This document shows positions 1 through 5,408 of a stretch of 11,880 bases of DNA, in pieces; the stretch's first letter is position 1; every line of letters begins with the position of its first letter. Source of the stretch: Desulfovibrionaceae bacterium (lineage in GTDB: Bacteria > Desulfobacterota > Desulfovibrionia > Desulfovibrionales > Desulfovibrionaceae); NCBI GenBank assembly GCA_017613475.1, contig JAGADT010000037.1, forward strand, positions 1-11,880, read 5' to 3'. A model generated the notes under the pieces. It had not been told where the DNA came from and did no database searches. It was given only the letters and a program-made list of their open reading frames with translations. Position numbers and translations under genes: made by a program.

Positions 1-32
1 AGGCCGGCCAAAACATGATCGCGCAGGCGTAG
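1..32 (+). CDS. Possible 3' end of a plus-strand gene (partial, unidentified)
   Basis: Reading plus-strand frame 3 gives nine residues, AGQNMIAQA, followed by TAG at 30-32. It is followed 39 bases later by a strong hairpin terminator, which fits the end of a gene entering from the left edge. The peptide faintly recalls the Ala/Gln-rich C-termini of flagellin-like proteins, but nine residues cannot identify a family. It could equally be chance, since any frame must end somewhere. Confidence 0.25.
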   Translation, partial: AGQNMIAQA

Positions 33-71
33 AGCCCGCCTGTCTCTTTTGCAGGCTCGCTGCCTGATAAC

Positions 72-103
72 AAAGGCCCGGTGAAAACCGGGCCTTTCCT
101 TTC
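72..103. terminator. GAAA-capped intrinsic terminator, possibly bidirectional
   Basis: A perfect 11-bp stem runs from 72-82 to 87-97, closed by a GAAA tetraloop at 83-86. On the plus strand the stem ends in TTT followed by CCTTTC. On the minus strand it ends in TTTGTTATC. It lies downstream of the minus-strand dnaB-lipoprotein unit and also just after the possible plus-strand gene end at 32, so it probably serves convergent transcripts. The U-tracts are short and interrupted, but the GC-rich stem is strong. Confidence 0.8.
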
Positions 104-123
104 AAGCCGAAATGAATTCACTG

Positions 124-139
124 CCGTTCAGGTGAACGG
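124..139. repeat. 16-bp palindrome in the 3' region of the dnaB unit
   Basis: CCGTTCAGGTGAACGG has two perfect 7-bp arms separated by GG. It lies in the roughly 120-base untranslated stretch between the small lipoprotein stop (220) and the terminator (72-97). It could be a minor RNA hairpin or a protein-binding palindrome. Nothing nearby tells which, and no gene starts next to it. Confidence 0.4.
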
Positions 140-219
140 TCATCCAGCTATCTTGTGCGCCAGCTTGCGCCGCTTCGCAATCCCTCTGAGAAGAAGATGG
201 GGAGCTGGCAGGACGCCGG

Positions 220-366
220 CTAAAAGCGCCTCCCGCCCGAGACGCCCACGCTCCAGACGCCGCTGGCCCTGGTCTCAATGCGGCGCGGGCCGTCATCGCC
301 ATAGCCTGCGCAGGCTGCGGCAAGCAGGAATGCTGCCAAAAGGGGCAGGAGCCAAAGCCTTTTCAC
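220..366 (-). CDS. Small predicted lipoprotein overlapping the end of dnaB
   Basis: This 48-codon reading frame starts at GTG (366-364), whose last two bases are the first two of the dnaB TGA stop, and ends at TAG (222-220). A GGAG Shine-Dalgarno core at 378-375 stands 8 nt upstream. The product opens MKRLWLLPLLAAFLLAAAC: two positive residues, a hydrophobic core, then Cys19. That is a textbook signal-peptidase II layout, although position -3 is Ala (Leu is at -4). The predicted mature part is only about 30 residues, polar and Gly/Arg-rich, including GDDGPRR and the C-terminal SVGVSGGRRF. I recognise no family. It is probably membrane-anchored and made by translational coupling with dnaB. Another frame stays open further downstream, so an older, longer gene ended by a frameshift cannot be excluded. 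Confidence 0.7.
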   Translation of the reverse strand: MKRLWLLPLLAAFLLAAACAGYGDDGPRRIETRASGVWSVGVSGGRRF

Positions 367-1781
367 AGCATGTCTCCGTCTTCAGAGGGCGCGGCCATGA
401 TGTCCGGATCTTCAAAAGCCGTGTATTCAGGGAGGAATACCAGCTCCACAGTGCCGATGGGGCCGTTCCTCTGCTTGCCGATGATGATTTCGGCCTTGCC
501 GCGGTTGGGGTTGTCTTCTTTTTTGTTGTAGACCTCGTCGCGGTAGATGAACATGATCACGTCGGCGTCCTGTTCAATGGCGCCGGATTCACGCAGGTCG
601 GAGAGGAGGGGGCGCTTGTCGCCGCGTTCTTCAAGCTTGCGGTTCAGCTGCGAGAGGGCGACCACAGGGATATCCAGTTCCTTGGCCAGCGCCTTGAGGG
701 AGCGCGAAATTTCAGAAATTTCCTGCTCACGGGAGTCCGTGCGCTTTGAAGACCTCATGAGCTGGAGGTAATCGACCACAACAAGGTCCACGCCGGACTT
801 GGCCTTCAGCCGGCGGACGCGCGCCCGCAGCTCCATCGGCGAAAGGGCGGGGGTATCGTCAATGAACACGGGGGCCTGCCTGAGCACGTCGCTGGTGGCA
901 AAGAGGCGGCTCCACTCTTCATCGTTCAGGAATCCGCGGCGGATGTGGCTTAAGTCAACCTTGGCCCAGGCGCCAAGCATGCGGCTCATCAGCTGCTCGG
1001 CAGACATTTCCAGCGAGAATACGGCGACTTTTTTATTGTCCTGCACGGCTGCGCGCAGGGCCATGTTCAGCGCAAAAGCTGTTTTGCCCATGGAAGGCCT
1101 GGCGGCAACAATAATCAGGTCTGAAGGCTGGAGTCCGGCGGTCTTTTTGTCCAGCTGGATGTAGCCGGTTGTCACCCCTGTGACGGAGCTCTTGTTTTCC
1201 ATCCGCTTCTGCAGCGTTTCAAAAACGCCGTCCAGGAGCCCCTTGGTATCCTGAAAGTCCCTGCCTGCCGTGCGTTCGCCCACGGCAAAGACCGCCTGCT
1301 CTGATTCGTCCAGCAGGTCTGAGACCGGGATTGTGGCGTCAAAGCAGTTGCCGATGATGTTTGAGCATGCTTCAATGAGCGCGCGCTGCTGCGCCTTGTC
1401 GCGGACAATGCCGGCATAATACTCGGCGTTGGCGCTCCCCAGCACCTTTCCCGTAAGTTCGGCAAGGTATACCGCGCCGCCGGCGGCTTCCAGCTGTTTG
1501 CTGTCATTCAGGTAGGAGGCTGTGGATACAAGGTCTATGGGCGCGCCTTTGCGGTAAAGCTCGGTGAAGGCGCTGAAGATGACCGCGTGGGCCGGCAGGT
1601 AAAAATCCCGGGGGCTCAACATGCCGGCAAGCGTGTTGAACACCTCGTTGCGGAGCAGGATGCCCCCGAGAACGGCCTGCTCGGCCTCAACGTTGTTCGG
1701 GGGGACACGGCGGAGAATGTCGTTTGTAGCCCGTTCCGCGGAACGCAGTGCGGGAGACTTCTGGGGAGCGTTGCTGGGCAT
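363..1781 (-). CDS. dnaB: Replicative DNA helicase DnaB
   Basis: A 472-residue hexameric replicative helicase that unwinds DNA 5'-3' at the fork and recruits primase. The N-terminal domain covers roughly residues 25-130 (VPPNNVEAEQAVLGG at 26-40). The RecA-like domain has Walker A ARPSMGKT (227-234), Walker B VVVDYLQLM (334-342), SQLNRKLEER (377-386) and the arginine-finger region DLRESGAIEQDADVIM (395-410). No intein interrupts it and the length is normal for the family. I chose the ATG at 1781-1779 because GAGG (1792-1789) sits 7 nt upstream and the protein then begins MPSNAPQKS; the in-frame extension to 1838 adds 19 non-conserved residues. It lies downstream of the rpsF-rpsR-rplI operon but is separated from it by a terminator, so it probably has its own promoter. 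Confidence 0.97.
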   Translation of the reverse strand: MPSNAPQKSPALRSAERATNDILRRVPPNNVEAEQAVLGGILLRNEVFNTLAGMLSPRDFYLPAHAVIFSAFTELYRKGAPIDLVSTASYLNDSKQLEAAGGAVYLAELTGKVLGSANAEYYAGIVRDKAQQRALIEACSNIIGNCFDATIPVSDLLDESEQAVFAVGERTAGRDFQDTKGLLDGVFETLQKRMENKSSVTGVTTGYIQLDKKTAGLQPSDLIIVAARPSMGKTAFALNMALRAAVQDNKKVAVFSLEMSAEQLMSRMLGAWAKVDLSHIRRGFLNDEEWSRLFATSDVLRQAPVFIDDTPALSPMELRARVRRLKAKSGVDLVVVDYLQLMRSSKRTDSREQEISEISRSLKALAKELDIPVVALSQLNRKLEERGDKRPLLSDLRESGAIEQDADVIMFIYRDEVYNKKEDNPNRGKAEIIIGKQRNGPIGTVELVFLPEYTAFEDPDIMAAPSEDGDML

Positions 1782-1809
1782 GGGGGAACCTCGCGCAGGA
1801 TATTTGGGT

Positions 1810-1838
1810 AAGCTACAGCGAAAGTCCCAATTTCTCAA
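1810..1838 (-). promoter_or_regulatory. dnaB: Candidate sigma-70 promoter for dnaB
   Basis: On the minus strand TTGAGA (1838-1833) and TAGCTT (1815-1810) are separated by 17 nt. This would place the transcript start about 20 nt before the dnaB ATG. The -35 element is good and the -10 weak (3/6). A promoter is needed here because the upstream operon terminates at 1953-1990. A 6-bp hairpin with GGGGGC arms (1844-1861) lies just upstream of the -35. Confidence 0.35.
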
Positions 1839-1952
1839 GCGCGGGGGGCTATGCTGCCCCCGTATTTCTTTGCGGGCAGCCGCGTGTTTTTAATGCCCGC
1901 GCTGCGTGCAGGAAGTCTTTTCTTGGGGCAATTCCGTCTGATTGCACAAAAC

Positions 1953-1990
1953 AAAAAAAGCCGCCTCGCGTCTTAAAGACGGAGGCGGCT
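1953..1990 (-). terminator. Intrinsic terminator of the rpsF-rpsR-rplI operon
   Basis: On the minus strand a long GC-rich hairpin (outer arms 1990-1982 and 1967-1959, inner arms 1981-1976 and 1974-1969, one-base bulge at 1968) is followed by a run of seven T's and then GTTTTG. It starts 16 nt after the rplI stop. This is the clearest Rho-independent terminator in the window. Confidence 0.93.
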
Positions 1991-2006
1991 CATGGAGTGT
2001 CAGGCG

Positions 2007-2534
2007 CTAGGCGTTGGGCGCTTCGGCCGGAGCTTCAGCCGCGGCTTCCGCTTCCTGAGCGGGGGCGGCTTCTTCTTCGCCGTGGTACTTGTCTTCAGAA
2101 ACCACTTTCACCGTCAGCGCGGCAACAACGTCGGCGTGCAGGCGGATGCGCACGGGGTGTTCGCCAAGCGTGCGGATAGCGTGGTCGAAGAGGATGCGGC
2201 GGCGGTCCACTTCAAGGCCCTTTTCAGCGAGGGCGTCGCCAATGATGTGGCTGGTAACGGAGCCGTAGAGCTTATCGTTATCGCCAACACGCATGGGGAT
2301 GACAAGGGTCATGCCGTCGAGCTTGCCAAACATTTCGTCGGCCTGGGCGCGCAGGGCGTCCATACGGGCCTGCAGTTTGCGGCGTTCAAGTTCAAAAGCT
2401 TTCAGATTGCCGGGAGTGGCCGCCATGGCCAGCCCCTGGGGCAGGAGAAAGTTGCGGCCATAGCCGGGACGGACCGAAACAACATCGCCAAGACGGCCCA
2501 GATTTTCCACATCGGCGCGGAGAATGATTTTCAT
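2007..2534 (-). CDS. rplI: Large ribosomal subunit protein bL9
   Basis: A 175-residue bL9, which binds 23S rRNA domain V with its N-terminal domain and reaches out from the subunit near L1. The N-terminal signature GDVVSVRPGYGRNFLLPQG lies at 16-34. It is followed by the long connecting helix (about 42-75) and the C-terminal domain (about 76-148, including GSVTSHIIGDAL at 91-102). From about residue 152 there is an Ala/Glu/Pro-rich acidic tail of some 24 residues, which makes the protein longer than the roughly 149-residue E. coli form. The start is fixed by an AGGAGG Shine-Dalgarno that overlaps the upstream rpsR TAG stop, implying coupled translation. It is the last gene of the operon, with a terminator directly after it. 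Confidence 0.97.
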   Translation of the reverse strand: MKIILRADVENLGRLGDVVSVRPGYGRNFLLPQGLAMAATPGNLKAFELERRKLQARMDALRAQADEMFGKLDGMTLVIPMRVGDNDKLYGSVTSHIIGDALAEKGLEVDRRRILFDHAIRTLGEHPVRIRLHADVVAALTVKVVSEDKYHGEEEAAPAQEAEAAAEAPAEAPNA

Positions 2535-2544
2535 GCCGGGCCTC

Positions 2545-2811
2545 CTAGAGCGTGCTCTTTTTCTTCACGTCGCTGGAATGAACGGCCGTGTAGAACAGGA
2601 GCGCCATCTGACGGGCTCGCTTGATTTCCACGGAAAGCCGGCGCTGGTGTTCAGCGCAGGTGCCGGTAATGCGGCGCGCAATGATTTTGCCGCGCTCGGT
2701 GATGTATTCCCGCAGGATGTCCGGGCGCTTGTAATCAAGGGGCAGGTCTTTGTCTGCGCAGAAACGGCAGAACTTGCGCCGGGGGGCGAACTTTTTCTTA
2801 ACGAAAGCCAT
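2545..2811 (-). CDS. rpsR: Small ribosomal subunit protein bS18, zinc-ribbon type
   Basis: An 88-residue bS18, the 16S rRNA-binding partner of bS6 in the platform of the 30S subunit. Conserved blocks are KRPDILREYITERGKI (28-43) and TGTCAEHQRRLSVEIKRAR (49-67). It keeps C15 and C18 (FCRFC) plus C52 and H55 (CAEH), the ligand set expected of the zinc-binding C+ form of this protein; many bacteria have lost these residues. Its ATG (2811-2809) shares one base with the rpsF stop in a TAATG junction, so translation is coupled to bS6. There is no priB between rpsF and rpsR, unlike E. coli. Confidence 0.97.
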   Translation of the reverse strand: MAFVKKKFAPRRKFCRFCADKDLPLDYKRPDILREYITERGKIIARRITGTCAEHQRRLSVEIKRARQMALLFYTAVHSSDVKKKSTL

Positions 2812-3125
2812 TACGCGACCTCCTTGGCAACTTCGGCGTTTTCTTCCAGCTTCACGGTGATGAACTTGAACACGCCGTCGCTGATGCGGATCACGCGTTC
2901 AAGCTCGGCAACGACGCTGCCTGGAGCAATGTATTCAAGACGCACGTAGTAGCCGCGCATCTGCTTCTGAACAGGGTAGGCGAGATCGCGCATCCCCCAG
3001 TGGTCTGTTTCCGTCATCTGGCCCTGGCCCTGCTCGATGATGCCGGTGAACGTGGCAAGAAGCGCGTCGCGCGCTTCCGTGCCCAGCTCAGGCGAGAGCA
3101 GCAGCAGGGTTTCAAACTTGCGCAT
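2811..3125 (-). CDS. rpsF: Small ribosomal subunit protein bS6
   Basis: A 104-residue bS6, which heterodimerises with bS18 before binding 16S rRNA helices 22-23. It begins MRKFETLLLLSPE, and has the internal WGMRDLAYPVQKQMRGYYVRL segment and the closing ERVIRISDGVFKFITVKL strand expected for the family. The length is normal, with no polyglutamate tail. An AGGAGG Shine-Dalgarno (3136-3131) is 5 nt from the ATG. First gene of the rpsF-rpsR-rplI operon, with a strong promoter and a structured leader upstream. Confidence 0.97.
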   Translation of the reverse strand: MRKFETLLLLSPELGTEARDALLATFTGIIEQGQGQMTETDHWGMRDLAYPVQKQMRGYYVRLEYIAPGSVVAELERVIRISDGVFKFITVKLEENAEVAKEVA

Positions 3126-3130
3126 GGATT

Positions 3131-3176
3131 CCTCCTTACGGTCTATGGCCCATTTGCCCCATGCAAACGGGCAAGG
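3131..3176 (-). promoter_or_regulatory. Structured rpsF leader, candidate S6:S18-binding autoregulatory RNA
   Basis: In the 5' UTR a 10-bp stem (one G-U pair) pairs 3172-3163 with 3157-3148 around a 5-nt loop. Directly outside it, CCTT (3176-3173) can pair with AAGG (3137-3134), part of the Shine-Dalgarno. That leaves a one-sided bulge which contains ACCG (3142-3139). A hairpin with a CCG-bearing bulge in front of rpsF is the published shape of the S6:S18 leader motif, in which the protein pair represses its own mRNA. Pairing was done by eye. A longer alternative P1 using 3190-3183 is possible only if transcription starts further upstream than the predicted promoter allows. Confidence 0.45.
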
Positions 3177-3189
3177 CAGAAGCGCAAGG

Positions 3190-3216
3190 ATTATCCAATT
3201 GGCAATGCCTTGTCAA
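3190..3216 (-). promoter_or_regulatory. Sigma-70 promoter of the rpsF operon
   Basis: A perfect TTGACA (-35) at 3216-3211 is followed by GATAAT (3195-3190, 15-nt spacer) or TAATCC (3193-3188, 17-nt spacer). The start of transcription would be near 3182, giving a leader of about 57 nt. It lies immediately after the stop of the aldo/keto reductase gene, between the two genes. Confidence 0.65.
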
Positions 3217-3228
3217 GCCTAAGGATCG

Positions 3229-4356
3229 TTATTTCCCTGTATTCAGCGCTTCCGCGGCCTCTGCGAGTCTTTCGCGGATGGCGATGTGCTGCGGGCAGAC
3301 TTCTTCGCATTCGCCGCACTGCGCGCATTCCGAAGCGGGCTTTCTGCCGTGCATGTTGACCAGCCAGTTCTCCTGGTTCTTGGCGGCCTGCATATCGTGG
3401 TAAAGGGTGAGGATGTTCATTGCCGTGAATGTTCCGGAAATGCCGATGCCCTGCGGGCAGACCTTGGCGCAGTAATCGCAGGAGGTGCAGGGGATCATGG
3501 GCAGGCTTTCCAGCACGCTGCGGGCACTGTGCACCGTATTCAGCTCAGCGGCTGAAAGCGGTTTGAAATGTTCCATATAGGCTGAGTTTTCTTCCATCTG
3601 CTGCATGGTGCTCATGCCGGAGAGTACGGTGATCACGCCTTCCAGGCTGGCGGCAAAGCGGATGGCCCAGGAGGCGGGCGAGGCTGAGGCATCGGCGCTG
3701 CGCAGGACCTCGGCAACGGGGGCTGGCGGGTTGGCAAGCAGCCCGCCTTTTACCGGTTCCATGATGATTACGGGCTTGCCGTGGGCGCGGGCCACTTCGT
3801 AACAGCGCCTGGACTGAATGGCCGGGCTTTCCCAGTCCGCGTAATTGATCTGCAGCTGCACGAACTCCGCTTCAGGATGCCTGGTGAGGATGTCTTCCAG
3901 TTCTTCCGCCGAGGCATGGAAGGAAAAGCCCAGGTGCCTGACCAACCCTTCTTTTTTCTTTTGCAGGACGAAATTCCAAAGATCGAAATTTTCAAAAAAG
4001 GCTGTCCGTGTTTCCCCCAGGTTGTGCAGCAGGTAGAAATCGAAATAGCCTGCACCGGTCTGTTTCAGGGATGTTTCAAACTGGGCGATGGCGTCGTCCC
4101 GCGTCGCGCAGTTAATCCACGCGGCGTTTTTTGTGGCGAGCTGGAATGTATCGCGGGGATGCCGTTCAACAAGCGCTTGGCGGATGGCGTCTTCACTGCC
4201 CGGATAGGCCCACGCCGTGTCAAAGTAAGTAAATCCCCGGGAGAGGAACATATCCACCATTTGCCTGACTTGGTCGATATCTATGGCGCCGTCCTTTTTA
4301 GGAAGGCGCATGAGGCCAAAGCCAAGCTTCTTGATGTCTTCGCCGAGATAAGCCAT
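3229..4356 (-). CDS. Aldo/keto reductase with C-terminal 2x[4Fe-4S] ferredoxin domain
   Basis: A 375-residue cytoplasmic oxidoreductase. Residues 1 to about 265 form an aldo/keto reductase barrel with the catalytic tetrad recognisable as D46, Y51 (YFDTAWAYPGSE), K76 (LATKNA) and H111 (LLHNLG). The C-terminal 90 residues carry two ferredoxin-type clusters: C290/C293/C296 with C300-Pro, and C344/C347/C350 with C354-Pro. This matches the iron-sulfur aldo/keto reductases common in anaerobes. The barrel reduces or oxidises a carbonyl while the clusters probably pass electrons. The substrate cannot be read from the sequence. The start has AGGAGG about 5 nt upstream. It appears monocistronic, upstream of the rpsF promoter, with no clear terminator between them. 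Confidence 0.93.
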   Translation of the reverse strand: MAYLGEDIKKLGFGLMRLPKKDGAIDIDQVRQMVDMFLSRGFTYFDTAWAYPGSEDAIRQALVERHPRDTFQLATKNAAWINCATRDDAIAQFETSLKQTGAGYFDFYLLHNLGETRTAFFENFDLWNFVLQKKKEGLVRHLGFSFHASAEELEDILTRHPEAEFVQLQINYADWESPAIQSRRCYEVARAHGKPVIIMEPVKGGLLANPPAPVAEVLRSADASASPASWAIRFAASLEGVITVLSGMSTMQQMEENSAYMEHFKPLSAAELNTVHSARSVLESLPMIPCTSCDYCAKVCPQGIGISGTFTAMNILTLYHDMQAAKNQENWLVNMHGRKPASECAQCGECEEVCPQHIAIRERLAEAAEALNTGK

Positions 4357-4445
4357 GGGAGCCTCCTTTGCAGTCAGTGGGGAAGTCCTTTTTTTGCGCC
4401 GGATGCCGGCAGATATGTTTCAGGGCCGGCTTTTATTGGGCATAA

Positions 4446-4478
4446 CTATCATGGATAGCTGCCTTTTTCAAACGCCGG
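4446..4478 (-). promoter_or_regulatory. Candidate promoter and overlapping operator-like palindrome upstream of the aldo/keto reductase
   Basis: On the minus strand TTGAAA precedes GATAGT by 15 nt, a plausible but short-spaced sigma-70 promoter about 90 nt before the gene. The -10 element is embedded in a palindrome, CTATC-CAT-GATAG (4458-4446). That geometry would suit a repressor site. The rest of the 4357-4564 spacer holds GCCGGC inverted repeats (about 4406-4432) but no gene that I can support. Confidence 0.3.
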
Positions 4479-4564
4479 AGCAGAGTGCCGCGCCTGGCGG
4501 TAGGGAATGGGGACGCATTTCCGGCTTGTTCTTTTGCTTTGCCTGGGGAATGGTGTGGGGAAAG

Positions 4565-4598
4565 AAAAAAGCACTCATGGCATTGCTGCCATAAGTGC
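4565..4598 (-). terminator. Intrinsic terminator downstream of tRNA-Val
   Basis: On the minus strand a hairpin (5-bp outer and 6-bp inner stem, one mismatch, GCAA loop; 4598-4571) is followed by TTTTTTC. It begins 12 nt after the CCA end of the tRNA. It is the first strong terminator after the pgi-kinase-regulator-flavoredoxin cluster. Confidence 0.85.
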
Positions 4599-4609
4599 CT
4601 GAAATTCCT

Positions 4610-4685
4610 TGGTGGGCAGTAGGTGACTTGAACACCTGGCATTCGGCTTGTAAGGCCGACGCTCTACCAACTGAGCTAACCGCCC
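4610..4685 (-). tRNA. tRNA-Val (anticodon UAC)
   Basis: A 76-nt cloverleaf on the minus strand. The acceptor stem is GGGCGGT/ACTGCCC with one G-U pair. The D arm is GCTC...GAGC, and the anticodon arm TCGGC-CTTACAA-GCCGA gives anticodon TAC. The T arm is AGGTG-TTCAAGT-CACCT. The discriminator is A, and the CCA end is encoded at 4612-4610. The tRNA reads GUA/GUG and, by wobble, possibly other valine codons. It lies 61 nt after the flavoredoxin-like gene and is followed by a terminator. I see no integrase or duplicated 3' end that would mark it as an attachment site. Confidence 0.97.
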
Positions 4686-4712
4686 GTGTGTGGCGGACAC
4701 ATCCGCTGCGTT

Positions 4713-4741
4713 TCTATAGAGCAATCTTTCAGGAAACGCAA
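4713..4741 (-). promoter_or_regulatory. Candidate promoter for tRNA-Val
   Basis: TTGCGT (4741-4736) and TATAGA (4718-4713) are separated by 17 nt on the minus strand. The -35 begins 5 nt after the flavoredoxin stop codon. The start would be near 4706, leaving a roughly 20-nt 5' leader containing a GCGGA/TCCGC hairpin. Confidence 0.45.
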
Positions 4742-4746
4742 GCCTT

Positions 4747-5334
4747 TTAGCTGATGACCGCTGTCCTTGCCGCGGAATGCCCCACTGAGAAGGCTTTGGC
4801 AATGAACGAGCCGATGCTCCAGTACTGCTGCACAAGCGGCGCGAAAAGCAGGGGATCGATGGCCGCCACATCCGGCAGCCCGTCAGGCGTGAGGCAGCCG
4901 TCGTCAATTTTCACATCCATGATTTCACCGATGAACTGGGTGTGGGAACCAAGATCCATGCTGCGCAGGAGCGCTAGTTCAATCACAAGGGGGCACTGCG
5001 CCACATAGGGGGCGTCAATGTGCTCGGCTGGCTCAGGGGTCAGGTCCAGGGTAAGGAACTTGTCCATTTCCGAGCCTGAGTGCATGCCCGCAAAGTCCGC
5101 CTGCGCCGCAAGCTTTCGTGAAGGGATGTTTACGGTAAAGGCCTTGCGTTCCGTAATGGCCGCGTAGGTCCAGCGGCTTTTGCGGATGGAAACGGCAATG
5201 GCCGGAGGCTGCGAGGCGCAGATGCCGCCCCAGGCCGCGGTCATGATGTTGGGTTTTCCATCGCGGTCGTATGTGCCGACCAGCATGACGGGAGTGGGAA
5301 GCAGGAAGGGTTTTGCACCAAAAGAACGCAGCAT
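4747..5334 (-). CDS. Flavoredoxin-like flavin reductase (FMN-binding split barrel)
   Basis: A 195-residue cytoplasmic flavoprotein of the flavin reductase-like / DIM6-NTAB family. Recognisable blocks are PTPVMLVGT (13-21), GKPNIMTAAWGGICASQPP (26-44), KAFTVNIP (64-71), DAPYVAQCPLVIEL (107-120) and HTQFIGEIMDVK (131-142). The layout closely resembles the flavoredoxins of Desulfovibrio, which bind FMN and take part in electron transfer, including a reported role in thiosulfate reduction in D. gigas. Whether this copy does the same is inference. The ATG at 5334 has GAGG 5 nt upstream. It lies 74 nt after the response regulator with no terminator seen between them, so it may share that transcript. 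There is no transmembrane segment or signal peptide. Confidence 0.9.
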   Translation of the reverse strand: MLRSFGAKPFLLPTPVMLVGTYDRDGKPNIMTAAWGGICASQPPAIAVSIRKSRWTYAAITERKAFTVNIPSRKLAAQADFAGMHSGSEMDKFLTLDLTPEPAEHIDAPYVAQCPLVIELALLRSMDLGSHTQFIGEIMDVKIDDGCLTPDGLPDVAAIDPLLFAPLVQQYWSIGSFIAKAFSVGHSAARTAVIS

Positions 5335-5408
5335 GGCATCCTCGTTTTTTCAAAGGGGTTTATGTTAATGAAGGGCACCTGCATTGGAGCGGCGGACAAG
5401 GGCGGTGT

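Noticed and set aside
102..323. 73-codon minus-strand frame downstream of dnaB
   Set aside because: It overlaps the better-supported lipoprotein frame, has no Shine-Dalgarno and reads as low-complexity Ala/Arg/Ser.
4406..4440. GCCGGC inverted repeat followed by TTTTATT on the plus strand, looking like a terminator
   Set aside because: The loop is 14 nt, the 6-bp arms are themselves palindromic, and no plus-strand gene precedes it.
3781..4458. 225-codon plus-strand open frame over the aldo/keto reductase
   Set aside because: Antisense to a gene with intact catalytic and iron-sulfur motifs; no independent coding evidence.
4610..4685. tRNA-Val as a possible prophage or island attachment site
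   Set aside because: No integrase gene, no repeated tRNA 3' end and no compositional break nearby; the flanking genes are housekeeping.
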